Positions 44,956-55,760 of a stretch of DNA of 64,000 bases are shown in pieces (position 1 is the stretch's first letter; each line of letters starts with the position of its first letter). The position numbers were made by a program, and so were the translations under genes. Below the pieces are notes generated by a model that saw only the letters and a program-made list of their open reading frames with translations, was not told the origin of the DNA and made no database searches. This DNA is from Cryptomeria japonica (taxonomy: Eukaryota; Streptophyta; Pinopsida; Cupressales; Cupressaceae): NCBI RefSeq assembly GCF_030272615.1, contig NC_081411.1:212717744-212781743 (forward strand), given 5' to 3'.

Positions 44956-46232
44956 TGTAAAGCGGAAAAATCGAACCCTAGTCGTTCTCCCCTCCCCAAC
45001 TCCGAGGAGGGAGAAGGGAGAGTCACTAGGGTTGATGGTTTTCACTTAAGGACTTTACATTCAAAAGAGGGGTTGAAACACACAAGATCCAATCCCACGC
45101 AATGCAAGATTGGACTCTATATGAGTTTCAAGGGTTGTGATAGCAAGGATACCCTCTTTTGTAAAGAATGTAGATGGAAAGATTGAACTCAGAATGCATA
45201 GAAAGTGAGAAAGATTCGCTTATAAACTGAGTTAGGGATATAGGATGAAGCTGCGGACCTGGAATTAGCAATAAAATGTTGAGACGGCGCTGTCCTGCAA
45301 ATTTGAGCAAAAGTTGACGGGACGATGGCGCCCGGCGTGCACACGGTCCTCCGAAAAATCCGCGAAACGAAGGGGGATCTGTTCGTCTTTGCACAAGGAT
45401 TCCAGATCTTCAATTTCAATCGCATACCTGCAACCTACACACAGAAAAGCGAAGACGATTGGGGGGTTAGGGATTAGGGGTTTGCCCTTAGGTCAAACCC
45501 CGGTTTTGGAATTAACCAAGAAATGAGAAATGCTGTAAATTTAATGTAAAACAAGTACTAATACCTTGTTGTAAGGATGTTTGTATCCTTATATGCGAAG
45601 GTATAGATGTTGTTGTTTGTTGTATGTTGTATGTTGTAGCATGTAATGTGTTGTAAGTGATCTCCTCTTCAATGGTTGAATCCTTGTCTTGAATGCAACA
45701 CTTAGCCTTGAATGGAGACTTTGAATGATCAATTGCTTGAAGGAATGCTTGAATGCTTTGAATGCTTGAATGTTTGAATATCATTTTCACGCCTTTTCCA
45801 TCTATTTTCCATCCATCCAAATGAGAGAGGAAAAATGTAGTTTATATACTTGCCAATTAGGGTTAAAAGACTAATTTTCCCGACCTTAGGCCGACCAGGA
45901 AAGATAATTTCCAATTTGCAAACAAAAAGACCCGAAGTCCCATAGGAGACCGGGCCCAAAATAGGGCCAGGGACCAGGGCACTGGGCGCCATGGTCCTGG
46001 GGGACCAGGGCGCTGGGCGCCATGGTCCTGGGGGACTAGGGCGCTGGGCGCTCTGGTCCCACCTCCCGGGACAGCAGGGTGCAAAGGAGGATCAGGCCGG
46101 GGTGCTTGAAAAATGCAGTTTTTGGTGTCATGAGCAAGTTTCGGGGTCTCCATTCAGGTTTAGTGTTGCGTCGCCATCGTGAAGACCCAAATGCGGTCGA
46201 AATTGCAAGTGTCACAATTTTAGGACGCTACA
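44956..46232 (-). mobile_element. 3' LTR of element D
   Basis: This 1277-bp LTR starts TGTAGCGTCC on the minus strand and ends CGCTTTACA. The TATA box TATATAAA is the complement of 45841-45848. It contains a GC-rich ~30-bp repeat (45971-46060), TTGAATGC-type repeats (45720-45780) and a hairpin motif (45320-45349). Confidence 0.9.
45971..46060. repeat. ~30-bp GC-rich hairpin repeat in D's 3' LTR, three units
   Basis: Units of 29-31 bp start GGGACCAGGGCGCTGGGCGC and end TGGTCC. GGACCAGGGCGC can pair with GCGCCATGGTCC inside each unit. The same array is at 52611-52700 in the other LTR. Confidence 0.8.
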
Positions 46233-46978
46233 TTTAGCCCCCACTTTAGCGGGAGTATAAGCGTACGCTCATACTTTCGGTAAAGTACAAGGAAACAATA
46301 TTGAAAGACTTTCACCACGTCAAGGAGGCAAGATACACCAAGCCCCCAATGGACTAAGGATCTTACGACTTTGATTGAAAAGGTAAAAGGAAGATCACGA
46401 GGGAGAACCATGACTATCAGTAGTAAGGTTCCCTCACTATGAGTCATGCAAGAAAGATATCAAAAATTTTCAAGGCAAAGCTAAATTTGTCAAGAAATTT
46501 TCAAGTATCTTGAAAAGATATGAACGGGATGTATGCCTCCCTACGTTAAAGTGATCGCACATGCCTCACCGGGGGTGATTGCTTTAAGGTAGTGATACAT
46601 ATAAGAAAATGAAAAAGGGAAAGGAGCACGTTATCACAAGGATTTAGCCCCCCAAGTGTGAGATAAGCCTAAGGATAATAGACACAAAACACAAAGCACG
46701 AGGTGACTTCGCTTTCCTCGGGGTCAGTATGCTGTATGATAATTCATGTATATCATATGTATGTATGCATAATTGTTCTTCATTCCCCAATCAAGGAAGG
46801 TCACCTAGAAGAAGGGAACACATGTGTCTTTTGAGTCAACATGAAAGAGATCGAGAGATCTCAATGCTTTGCATCGTCCTCAAGTAGACAACACTAAGGA
46901 CAACAAATAGAAGAATGAGAATAACACATAGAAGAAGTAACGAAAGAGAGGAGGAGAGAATCTGCTTTGCTAATGAAA
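46233..46978 (-). other. Element D 3' non-coding region
   Basis: About 750 bp without a gene lie between the protease stop and the polypurine tract (complement of 46233-46247). No RT or integrase remnant is seen. Confidence 0.6.
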
Positions 46979-48223
46979 CTAGTCTAGCACGTCATCTACC
47001 CCCCGATCTTGCTGATCAGTATTTCGGGAAGGCAGGGAACATGCTAGAGGAGGAACATCCAACACAGCAGATGGAGCTATCACAAGATCCAAACAAGGGC
47101 TATGTTCATATCCCAAGCCACGGTGTTCTTGTCTAGGAGCTAGGATAAGTGCTTTAGAAAATTCGTTAGATAAATGGTTATCAATATCAACAAGTTCATA
47201 TTCACTATCAGAATGAACAGGAGAAGTAGCATTTTCATCATGAATAACATTTTCATCTATATCATCATCAAGATTTATAAAAATAGGATCTTTAACTCGC
47301 ACAGGATCAAGACCATCATGCATCTTATGTTTAGGAGATTTCGGCTCAATCGTCGGCTGAGGAGAAAATGGAATAATGCTTGTTGAAGGTGTTTTTGGGG
47401 ATTGCAAAGTTTGAGCTCTAAGACGACGCTTTCGCCGGCGTTCACGTGCAGAACGATTTCGTCTAGTCTTAGTAGGAAGTTGAGAAGATTGAGGAGGAGG
47501 AATGTTCTCATCCTTATCACTTGGGTGTTTAGGTTGTGGTCTCTTAGGTTGAACAATAGGAGAAGAGGAAGGTCTCTTCTCTCCATAAGAGGAAGGAGGA
47601 GGAACTGCTCCATATAAAGGAGGATTTTTTGGTTTTGGAAGGAGACCAAGTCCATCATGACGAGGAGGGATACGTCTACTTTTAGGAAGTTTATTAATCA
47701 TAGGCATAGTCACATCCATAGGGATGGGTTGGGAATCTTCTTGAGGAAAGACATTAGTTTTATCTTTCAAAGGAAGAACTTCCTTCTCAAGAATGATAGG
47801 AATGTCAAGTTTGGGTGTTCTAGGTTCACTTAGAGATAGGATCATATCTGTTTTCCACTTTTGATAAGATTTGAAAAGATGATCACTTCGCGGAGGAAGA
47901 GATTGGAATTGTTTAGGCCAAAAGTAATCAATAGGAACGCTAGAAGTTCTTTCAGCTGGTTTAAAGAGACTATGATTGATAGTAACAACTTCACCATTAT
48001 GGGGAAGTTTCAAACACTTGTGAATAGGAGAAGCGATAGCTTTCATGGAAGATAGCCAAGGATAGCCTAGCTTCACACGAAATTGTTCGGAAGATGGAAT
48101 AATAGCAAAGTTCACATCAAGGGATTTGTTACGGACCTCAATAGGTAATGTAATAGAACCAATTGCAGGAGAAGAAAATGCATCAAATAGTTTCACAACC
48201 ACATCTGTTTTGTCATAGATCAC
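46979..48223 (-). CDS. Element D protease C-terminal half and proline-rich extension
   Basis: The frame of 414 codons directly continues the gag frame after a single TAG at 48224-48229 (context CAA TAG AAT CAA). Its first ~105 residues finish the protease (VKLGYPWLSSMKAIASPIHK, LPHNGEVVTINHS). The rest is Pro/Ser/Arg-rich, disordered (RRNRSARERRRKRRLRAQ) and then acidic (INLDDDIDENVIHDE). A Pol would normally follow but is absent. The TAG may be a nonsense mutation or be read through. Confidence 0.7.
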   Translation of the reverse strand: MIYDKTDVVVKLFDAFSSPAIGSITLPIEVRNKSLDVNFAIIPSSEQFRVKLGYPWLSSMKAIASPIHKCLKLPHNGEVVTINHSLFKPAERTSSVPIDYFWPKQFQSLPPRSDHLFKSYQKWKTDMILSLSEPRTPKLDIPIILEKEVLPLKDKTNVFPQEDSQPIPMDVTMPMINKLPKSRRIPPRHDGLGLLPKPKNPPLYGAVPPPSSYGEKRPSSSPIVQPKRPQPKHPSDKDENIPPPQSSQLPTKTRRNRSARERRRKRRLRAQTLQSPKTPSTSIIPFSPQPTIEPKSPKHKMHDGLDPVRVKDPIFINLDDDIDENVIHDENATSPVHSDSEYELVDIDNHLSNEFSKALILAPRQEHRGLGYEHSPCLDLVIAPSAVLDVPPLACSLPSRNTDQQDRGVDDVLD

Positions 48224-48229
48224 TTGATT

Positions 48230-50410
48230 CTATTGCAAAGTAAAAAGAAATTCTTCAGTAATGACATTAACCATACAAGAAGGATCAATAAGCACTCCAC
48301 AACAAGGTGTATTTTTGACTTTTGCAACTATATATAAAGGACCATCAGGTGCCCTGATAGTTTCACTAGAATCAAAGGTGATGGAAAGTTCTTTAGGGAT
48401 TTTCTGCTGCTCCACAAAGTTAATCACATTCGGAGTCATAGACACAAGATCATCAGGTGAGACAGAGGAATCAGTAGTATCAATCGCATTAGAGGTATGA
48501 GAAGGTAATGGATCAGTGAAAATCTGAAGATTTTGGTTAGGAGGAGCTACAGATGTATTGCCTTTATCATTCACACCAGAAACAGAGATAGTATTATTAT
48601 CAATCAAATCTTGAATCTTCCCCTTTAAAGCAAAACATTTTTCAGTATCATGCCCAGGTTGACGATGAAATTGACAAAAAGATTTGTTATCAAAATAGGG
48701 TGAATTAATCTTTGCAGGATCAATTTGCCTTATAGGAGGAAGAGTAAGCACATTTTGTTCCAATAACTTATTCATAATATTATGCAATGATTCATTCAAA
48801 GGAGTAAACTTTCTTTCTCTCTTGAAAAACTTAGAAATAGGAGACACACCTGATGCTGCATTCACATTGTTGTTGATGATGTTTTCATTGAATTTAATGG
48901 ACTCTCTGTTCGGTTTAAACTTCCCAAATGGTTGTTGACTACTATCACCCTTATCACTCGAAGCCATAGGATGTGATTGTTCCATTTGACTCACAGTCAA
49001 TTGATAATTGTGAAGAGTTGCGCACAACTGTTGGAAAGAAGTAAACTCAAAAAACAGGAGTTTTTCTCTAATGTCTTTTTGTAAATTAGAAATAAAGATT
49101 CTTTGAATATCATTGTCAGGCACTGGAAAAGAAATTTGAGCATACAAATGCTTATATCTACCAATGAAATCAGTCACTTTTTCTTTAACACCTTGTTTAC
49201 AATGCATTAAATCAATCAAAGTAACTTTAGGACTTATATTGTTTTGAAATTGTTGAATGAAAGCATTTGCAAGTTGTTCGAAAGAAGTAATAGAATAAGA
49301 AGGCAACGAGCAATACCATTGTAGGGCTTTGTCTCTTAATGTTCTAGTAAACAATTTTGCAAGCAACCTTTGGTCATAAGCAAAATCAGTACATATTGTT
49401 TGAAAGGTCTTAACATGTGTTAGAGGATCACCCTTACCATTATAAAGCTCCAAATGCGGAATTTCAACATGTTTAGGGGGAATAGCTCGAACAATGTCAA
49501 GAGAAAGTGGACTCGCAACATCAAATGTGGGCACACTAAACTTAGATTGATTCATAGAGGCAATTTGTTGCTGTAAAGAAGAGACAGTTTGTGCAAGATT
49601 ATTAATGGTCGCTTCAGTCGAAGAGTTCATATTAGACGTGTTAGATTGTGATGGAGGTGTTATGTTATTGAAAGAAGGTAGAGAGTAAGGTGGTGGGACA
49701 CTATGATAGTTAGTCATAGGAGATGATTGGACAGGAGGAACACTACAAGGAGGAATGGAATGATTAAACGAGTTGCTCCCTTGCGTCATGTTCATTTGTG
49801 GTGATATAATAGGAACACTCATTGAAGGAATGAATGAAGAAGTTGGATTGAATGAAGGAAGAGGGTTAATTGAAGAAGAGGGATTGCCCCCATGACTGGT
49901 GATCATAGGAGGAATGTCTTGTGTTGAAGTAGTCATTATGTTTGATGTAAAAGTAGGTATACTAGCAACAGGAGTCGTCAAAGGAATAGAATGATTGTCT
50001 TGAGTAGGAGGTTGTGTATAACCTAAGGTTTCGGCACAACTTTTCATAGGCATCACATTTGAATCCACAATGTGTGCAATACCACGCAAAATATCAATTC
50101 CATTCTTATCACTTTGAAGCATACGTTTTAGACCCTCAATTAAAGGAAGAGCTTGACTATCGGGGTATTCTTGAGACATCCATTGTCGAAAATCGTCAAA
50201 TTGGTTATCCAATTTTGAAAGTTGTTCCACAGAAACCTCATGGAGAGCTTCTTCATCATTAAGAGGATTAGAGGAATTACCCATATCCTCGTTAAAAAGG
50301 CTATTCAAATTAGGTTCCATCTCCTCGGTAATTACACCTCGGAAAGACTTAATTCTAAGGCTTCGTCTAACGGGAATAGTGTAAGTAGGGCTTATTGTTG
50401 TAAAACTCAT
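48230..50410 (-). CDS. Element D Gag with N-terminal half of the protease, 726 codons, intact
   Basis: It starts MSFTTISPTYTIPVRRSL at 50410. A disordered Pro/Ser/Thr-rich region covers ~residues 135-290. The capsid domain (Retrotrans_gag) is at ~310-460 with HLELYNGKGDPLTHVKTFQ, ALQWYCSLPSYSITSFEQL and FIQQFQNN. A knuckle-like CQFHRQPGHDTEKC is near 590, and the protease start GVLIDPSCMVNVITEEF near 710, with Asp-Pro-Ser where Asp-Ser/Thr-Gly is usual. Gag packages the RNA. The open frame fits the near-identical LTRs: it may still be translated. Confidence 0.85.
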   Translation of the reverse strand: MSFTTISPTYTIPVRRSLRIKSFRGVITEEMEPNLNSLFNEDMGNSSNPLNDEEALHEVSVEQLSKLDNQFDDFRQWMSQEYPDSQALPLIEGLKRMLQSDKNGIDILRGIAHIVDSNVMPMKSCAETLGYTQPPTQDNHSIPLTTPVASIPTFTSNIMTTSTQDIPPMITSHGGNPSSSINPLPSFNPTSSFIPSMSVPIISPQMNMTQGSNSFNHSIPPCSVPPVQSSPMTNYHSVPPPYSLPSFNNITPPSQSNTSNMNSSTEATINNLAQTVSSLQQQIASMNQSKFSVPTFDVASPLSLDIVRAIPPKHVEIPHLELYNGKGDPLTHVKTFQTICTDFAYDQRLLAKLFTRTLRDKALQWYCSLPSYSITSFEQLANAFIQQFQNNISPKVTLIDLMHCKQGVKEKVTDFIGRYKHLYAQISFPVPDNDIQRIFISNLQKDIREKLLFFEFTSFQQLCATLHNYQLTVSQMEQSHPMASSDKGDSSQQPFGKFKPNRESIKFNENIINNNVNAASGVSPISKFFKRERKFTPLNESLHNIMNKLLEQNVLTLPPIRQIDPAKINSPYFDNKSFCQFHRQPGHDTEKCFALKGKIQDLIDNNTISVSGVNDKGNTSVAPPNQNLQIFTDPLPSHTSNAIDTTDSSVSPDDLVSMTPNVINFVEQQKIPKELSITFDSSETIRAPDGPLYIVAKVKNTPCCGVLIDPSCMVNVITEEFLFTLQ

Positions 50411-51592
50411 GCACTAAAGAGAGAGAGAAGATTTTGAATTTTAGAGGTAGCAAATTTCAGTAAAATCAGCCAATCTTCTAGATTTAAGCTGTTAAATACA
50501 ATCAGGACAATCTCCCGAAATTTCAGAAAAAATGTCCGGGACCGTGGCGCTCGGGGTGCACACGGTCCTCGCAACTTTTTTCGAAATTTGCAGGGATGAA
50601 AGTTATGATGATTTTACAGCTAACCTGAAAAAATTGAGTGATTTTACGATCTGTAGATAGGCCAAATTAAAGTTGCAATCTCAAAATTGAACCCTACCCA
50701 GATTGTCGAAAAATGCAAAATTTGAATTTTGAAAAAGAGAGGGAAACTGAAATTTTGAATTTTATGATTTTAGAGGGAATGTTAAGAGCAATGCAAGTTT
50801 TGAAATTTGAAAATTGACTCAATTTCACGCAAAATTCAATTTTGAAAGCGGAAATCAAAGTTGTTGTAATTAAGCACTTAATTTCAAAAGTCACAAATTG
50901 CAAAAATTTGAATAAATCACTGAAATTTCGAATGAATGATAACACACTTTTCAGATTTAGGACTGTAAGAAACACAATTTTGACACAAATTTCAATTTCA
51001 ACAATTTTTGAATGATTAGAAGCCTCAATCCAAGCAATCGCTAGACCAACTTTGACTGTAATTTTGAAGGTGTTAAAATTGATAAAATCAGCCAAAATTC
51101 TGGATTTTAGCAGGAAAATACAGTAAGATCTCGCTCCTGAAATTTCGAAAAAAATGTCGGGGACGATGGCGCTCAGAGTGCACACGGTCCTCGCAACTTT
51201 TTTCCAAATTTTCAGGGATGAAAGATATTGTGATTTTATTGCGGAATCCAAAGTTACAGCTGATTTGGAAATGTTTTGATCAGTGAAATTATCAGTCAAA
51301 GCTTGAATCAAGAGGGTTTCAAAAATTAGGGTTTTGACACTTAACCACTTAATTTTCAAAATCAAAGCACAAATATGAATTGATAATTTGTAATAGAAGG
51401 GCAGATCTGAAACAAGCATCAACAATTAAACATTTCACAAGTTTAATTACTTAAAAAGAAAATTTAGGGTTTTTATGCAATTAACCTCTAAAATTTTGCC
51501 AAAGATCAAACATGGAAATGTAATCAAGGAATCCAATTTTCAGATCTAACTATGAATAATCAGAAAGGATGTTCACGTCAGGTTCACCAAAA
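50411..51592 (-). other. Element D leader, with a duplicated hairpin segment
   Basis: Non-coding. Two ~120-bp related segments, at about 50508-50625 and 51123-51240, share the hairpin GGACCGTG / CACGGTCC (50539-50568; one mismatch at 51161-51190). The primer site lies at the right edge, next to the LTR at 51593. Confidence 0.6.
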
Positions 51593-52873
51593 TGTAAAGC
51601 GGAAAAATCGAACCCTAGTCGTTCTCCCCCTCCCCAACTCTGAGGAGGGAGAAGGGAGAGTCACTAGGGTTGATGGTTTTCACTTAAGAGGGACTTTACA
51701 TTCAAAAGAGAGGTTGAAACCCACAAGATCCAATCCCACGCAATGCAAGATTGGACTCTATATGAGTTTCAAGGGTTGTGATAGCAAGGATACCCTCTTT
51801 TGTAAAGAATGTAGATGGAAAGATTGAACTAGGAATGCATAGAAAGTGAGAAAGATTCGCTTATAAACTGAGTTAGGGATATAGGATGAAGCTGCGGACC
51901 TGGAATTAGCAGTAAAATGTCGAGACGGTGCTGTCCTGCAAATTTGAGCAAAAGTTGACGGGACGATGGCACCCGGCGTGCACACGGTCCTCCGAAAAAT
52001 CCGCGAAACAAAGGGGGATCTGTTCGTCTCTGCACAAGGATTCCATATCTTCAATTTCAGCCGCGTACCTGCAACCTACACACAAAAAAGCGAAGACGAT
52101 TGGGGGGTTAGGGATTAGGGGTTTTCCCTTAGGTCAAACCCCGGTTTTGGAATTAACCAAGAAATGAGAAATGTTGTAAATGTAATGTAAAACAAGTACT
52201 AATACCTTGTTGTAAGGATGTTTGTATCCTTATATGCGAAGGTATAGATGTTGTTGTTTGTTGTATGTTGTATGTTGTAGCATGTAATGTGTTGTAAGTG
52301 ATCTCCTCTTCAATGGTTGAATCCTTGTCTTGAATGCAACACTTAGCCTTGAATGGAGACTTTGAATGATCAATTGCTTGAAGGAATGCTTGAATGCTTT
52401 GAATGCTTGAATGTTTGAATATTGTTTTCACGCCTTTTCCATCTATTTTCCATCCATCCAAATGAGAGAGGAAAAATGTAGTTTATATACTTGCCAATTA
52501 GGGTTAAAAGACTGATTTTCCCGACCTTAGGCCGACCAGGAAAGATAATTTCCAATTTGCAAACAAAAAGACCCGAAGTCCCATAGGAGACCGGGCCCAA
52601 AATAGGGCCAGGGACCAGGGCGCTGGGCGCCATGGTCCTGGGGGACCAGGGCGCTGGGCGCCCTGGTCCTGAAGGACCAGGGCACTGGGTGCTCTGGTCC
52701 CACCTCCCGGGACAGCAGGGTGCAAAGGAGGATCAGGCCAGGGTGCTTGAAAAATGCAGTTTTTGGTGTCATGAGCAAGTTTCGGGGTCTCCATTCAGGT
52801 TTAGTGTTGCGTCGCCATCGTCAAGACCCAAATGCGGTCGAAATTGCAAGTGTCGCAATTTTAGGACGCTACA
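51593..52873 (-). mobile_element. 5' LTR of element D
   Basis: This 1281-bp LTR is nearly identical to 44956-46232. The TATA box is the complement of 52492-52499. The small open frames inside both LTRs are copies of the same chance frames. Confidence 0.9.
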
Positions 52874-52878
52874 ACTCT

Positions 52879-53779
52879 GTTATTCAAATAGGTCTTCAAG
52901 CTTCAGTGCTCAATAATCACTATGTAGCATCCCTGTGCATACATTTGCCCGCATACATTGTTTATCAATAGTTCCCTATTTATAAACAATTCGCCAACCG
53001 CTTAATCTCTTTGATCAAATTTCCCATGATCAATCATAGCCATCAGATCTTCAAACTTTGACCAGGTTCAATGTATCCTTCGATCTGAAAATGTTTTACC
53101 CTACCTTGTAACTTGCATACATTTATTGGAACTTGTGCTAGGGTATTGCGGTTCAATCTGAGTTGTAGACCTTCATGCCAATTTTCCTTTGCCATAGATT
53201 CATTAACAAACTTCATGCACGGCATACCAATCATTTAATTAGTTCTAGCTCATCAGCTTCCTTCATTAAATAATGCATGTAACTATTTAATGTATTATGT
53301 TACAACTCGGTTACAACTTGGTAACAACTTGGTAAATACTAAACTTCACTCGGTAGACATTCTGCCTTCATTAACCGATAGCGATAACCTTAGGGTTTAC
53401 GGACTAGGTTCCTTAGGGTTTACCGACTAGGTTCTTTGCTCGGTAACATAGTATAGTATTAACCTTACAATTTTACAACATATGTATGATGTTTAAAACA
53501 ATCTAAACATCATGATCTCATCATTGTCTAACTCAGTAATAGTTTCCCATTGAATACCTTATTCATCCCCTTATTCATCATATTCTTTTTGTGTCTTTTA
53601 CCGACATCTTTATACTCTTCAAATCATACTTCTCAAGATATGGAAACATAATACTGAATTAAAAAATTAATTTCTTGACATCAATGACAAAATAATAATA
53701 TCAAGACAGTAAACATCCTTAATCAGTTATATCCATAATCATCAACAACCTTCTCAATATCCTTATTGAAATACCAACA
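52879..53779 (-). mobile_element. 3' LTR of element E, proximal part
   Basis: On the minus strand it starts TGTTGGTATTTCAATAAGG after the polypurine tract. It contains TATAAATA (complement of 52977-52984), which the 5' LTR copy lacks. It joins 44346-44955 to give a 1.5-kb LTR. Confidence 0.85.
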
Positions 53780-54247
53780 ATCTCCCCCTTTGGCATTGAT
53801 GGCAAAACCAATTGATTTGACCTTAAAAAGATTCGGATTGCTGTGATTCTGAAATGTTGAAATGCTCTCTTGCTATCATCAGAATTCTCCCCCATACTTT
53901 AGACTTCTCCTCTTTTCTCCAGTCTTCTCCCTCTTTTATCAATCTTCAGTTTCAGTCTTTTCAATCAGTCTTCTCCCCCTTTGACAACAATGCCAAAAAG
54001 TAAAGAACTAAAACATAATTTCTTCCTGTATGAAGTGAATTCTTGCTGTTGTGTATCAACTGAGTCTCAGCCAGAGCATTTTGTCTTCAATTCCTATTCC
54101 CTGTATTGTATCCTGCATTATTTCCTATATTATTTCCTGTATTATTTCTTGCACACCTTTAGAAAACATCCTAAAGTGTGTAAATCAGCATCAACTCTTA
54201 AAAGATATTCGGTAGAGTCATTGAATTGATGCTTTCACCGAACTCGG
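53780..54247 (-). other. Element E 3' non-coding region with polypurine tract
   Basis: AAAGGGGGAGAT (53791-53780 complement) abuts the LTR. Further G-runs are near 53888 (GGGGGAGAA) and 53973-53983 (AAAGGGGGAGAA). The block GCCATCAATGCCAAAGGGGG is shared with C and F. Confidence 0.75.
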
Positions 54248-55760
54248 TCAATGAATAGAAGATAGGGGTAGGACCCCTAACTTACTTCTAAGATATTGAA
54301 AAGTGTCCCTTGGTAGTGGCTTGGTGAAGATATCTGCTATTTGTTCCTTTGTGCTAACATATTCCAACACCACTTTCTTCTCTTGAGCTTCTTCTCTAAG
54401 ATAATGATATTTTATAGAGATGTGCTTTGTCTTAGAGTGCATAACAGGATTCTTTGAAATGTTAATGGCACTAGTATTGTCACAGAATATAGTGACTAGC
54501 TTGGTAACTTTCTCATTTATTCCTTCCAACAGTTGTTTGATCCATGTTATGTTGGTACAATTCAATGCTACAGCAATGTATTCAGCTTCTATTGTTGACT
54601 GTGAAACACATCCTTGTTTCTTGCTAAGCCAACTCACTAGTCTTTCTCCTAAAAAGAAAGCTCCTCCACTTGTGCTTTTCCTATCATCAATGTTGCATGC
54701 CCAATCAGCATCGGTATAAACTTTTAAATCAAAATCATTTCCTTTCTGATATACTAAGCCATAATCCTTTGTGCCTTTCAAGTATCTAAAAAAATTTTTG
54801 ATTGTTGTCATGTGTGTTTCCTTAGGATCTACAGAGAATCTTGCAACTATACCTACTGCATGTGCTATGTCTGGTCTGCTCTGAACAACATATTGTAGCT
54901 TTCCAATCATGGATCGGTAAAGTGTCTCATCAACAGATGCAGATTCATCATTCTTTGATAGTTTATAGTTGGTAGTCATAGGAGTACTTACTGGTTTTGA
55001 TTCCTCCATTCCAAATTTCTTCAAGATTTCCTTTATGTATTTGCATTGAGTAATGAAAATCTCATTTTTCATTTGCAGTATCTATAAACCTATAAAATAC
55101 TTTATCTCACCGATTAATGACATCTCAAATTCTTTGCTCATTTCATTTCCAAAGTTCTTACAAAGAGAGTCATTTCCACAATATATATTATCATCAACAA
55201 ATATGGCTGAGATCAGTATTCTATTTTCATCATTCTTCATGTACATATTGTTGTTCTCACTTGTCCTTATAAAACCAATCTTAATCAAATAAGAGTGCAA
55301 TCTTTCATACCATGCTCTAGATGCTTGTTTCAAACCATATATTGTTTTGTTCAATTTACATACCTAATCTTTATTATTGTCTTCAACAAATCCTTCAGGT
55401 TGTTCAATAAAAACTTCTTCTTCTAATATTCCATTCAGAAATGCAGATTTGACATCCATTTGATATACCTTGAAGTTTTTGAAAGCAGCATAAGCCAACA
55501 ATGTTCTTACTCCTTCAAGTCTAGCCACAGGTGCAAAAGTTTCACCATAATCAATTCCTTCTTCTTGAGCATAACCTTTGCAAACTAGTCTTGTTTTATT
55601 TCGAATGACCTCTCCTTTTTCATTTAGCTTGTTTCTAAAAATCCACTTTGTACTGATTACATTTTTGTCCTTCGGTCTCGGGATTAGTGTCCATGTGTCA
55701 TTCTTCTTGATTTGATCAATCTCTTCTATCATAGCATTTATCCAATCTTCACTGTTAAAT
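54248..55760 (-). pseudogene. Element E reverse transcriptase and RNase H
   Basis: Copia-type RT (RVT_2) begins near [19 protein letters not shown] and runs through [32 protein letters not shown] (first Asp) and AIFVDDNIYCG (FVDD catalytic box). RNase H follows, with VYTDADWACN (Asp), SQSTIEAEYIAVA (Glu), CDNTSAI (Asp) and the end TKPLPRDTFQYLRSKLG. The stop at 54248 follows SIH. Two TAGs interrupt the frame, near 55363 (after NNKD) and 55080 (after FIGL), each one change from CAG. Otherwise it is open, and all catalytic residues are kept. Confidence 0.9.

Larger units (their letters stand above)
44956..52873 (-). mobile_element. Retrotransposon D, Ty3-type, gag and protease only
   Basis: This is a complete 7918-bp insertion with TSD ACTCT (44951-44955 and 52874-52878) in E's 3' LTR. 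On the minus strand the order is 5' LTR 52873-51593, primer site (begins TTTTGGTGAACC, tRNA not assigned), 1.2-kb leader, gag plus protease (50410-46979), 3' part with polypurine tract AAAGTGGGGGCTAAA, then 3' LTR 46232-44956. The LTRs differ at only a few percent of sites, so D is the youngest insertion seen. RT, RNase H and integrase are absent without an obvious scar, so it needs enzymes from another element. Confidence 0.9.

Noticed and set aside
45128-46153. Several overlapping open frames repeated at 51758-52794
   Set aside because: They lie inside the two LTRs of D and are identical because the LTRs are. None has protein features.
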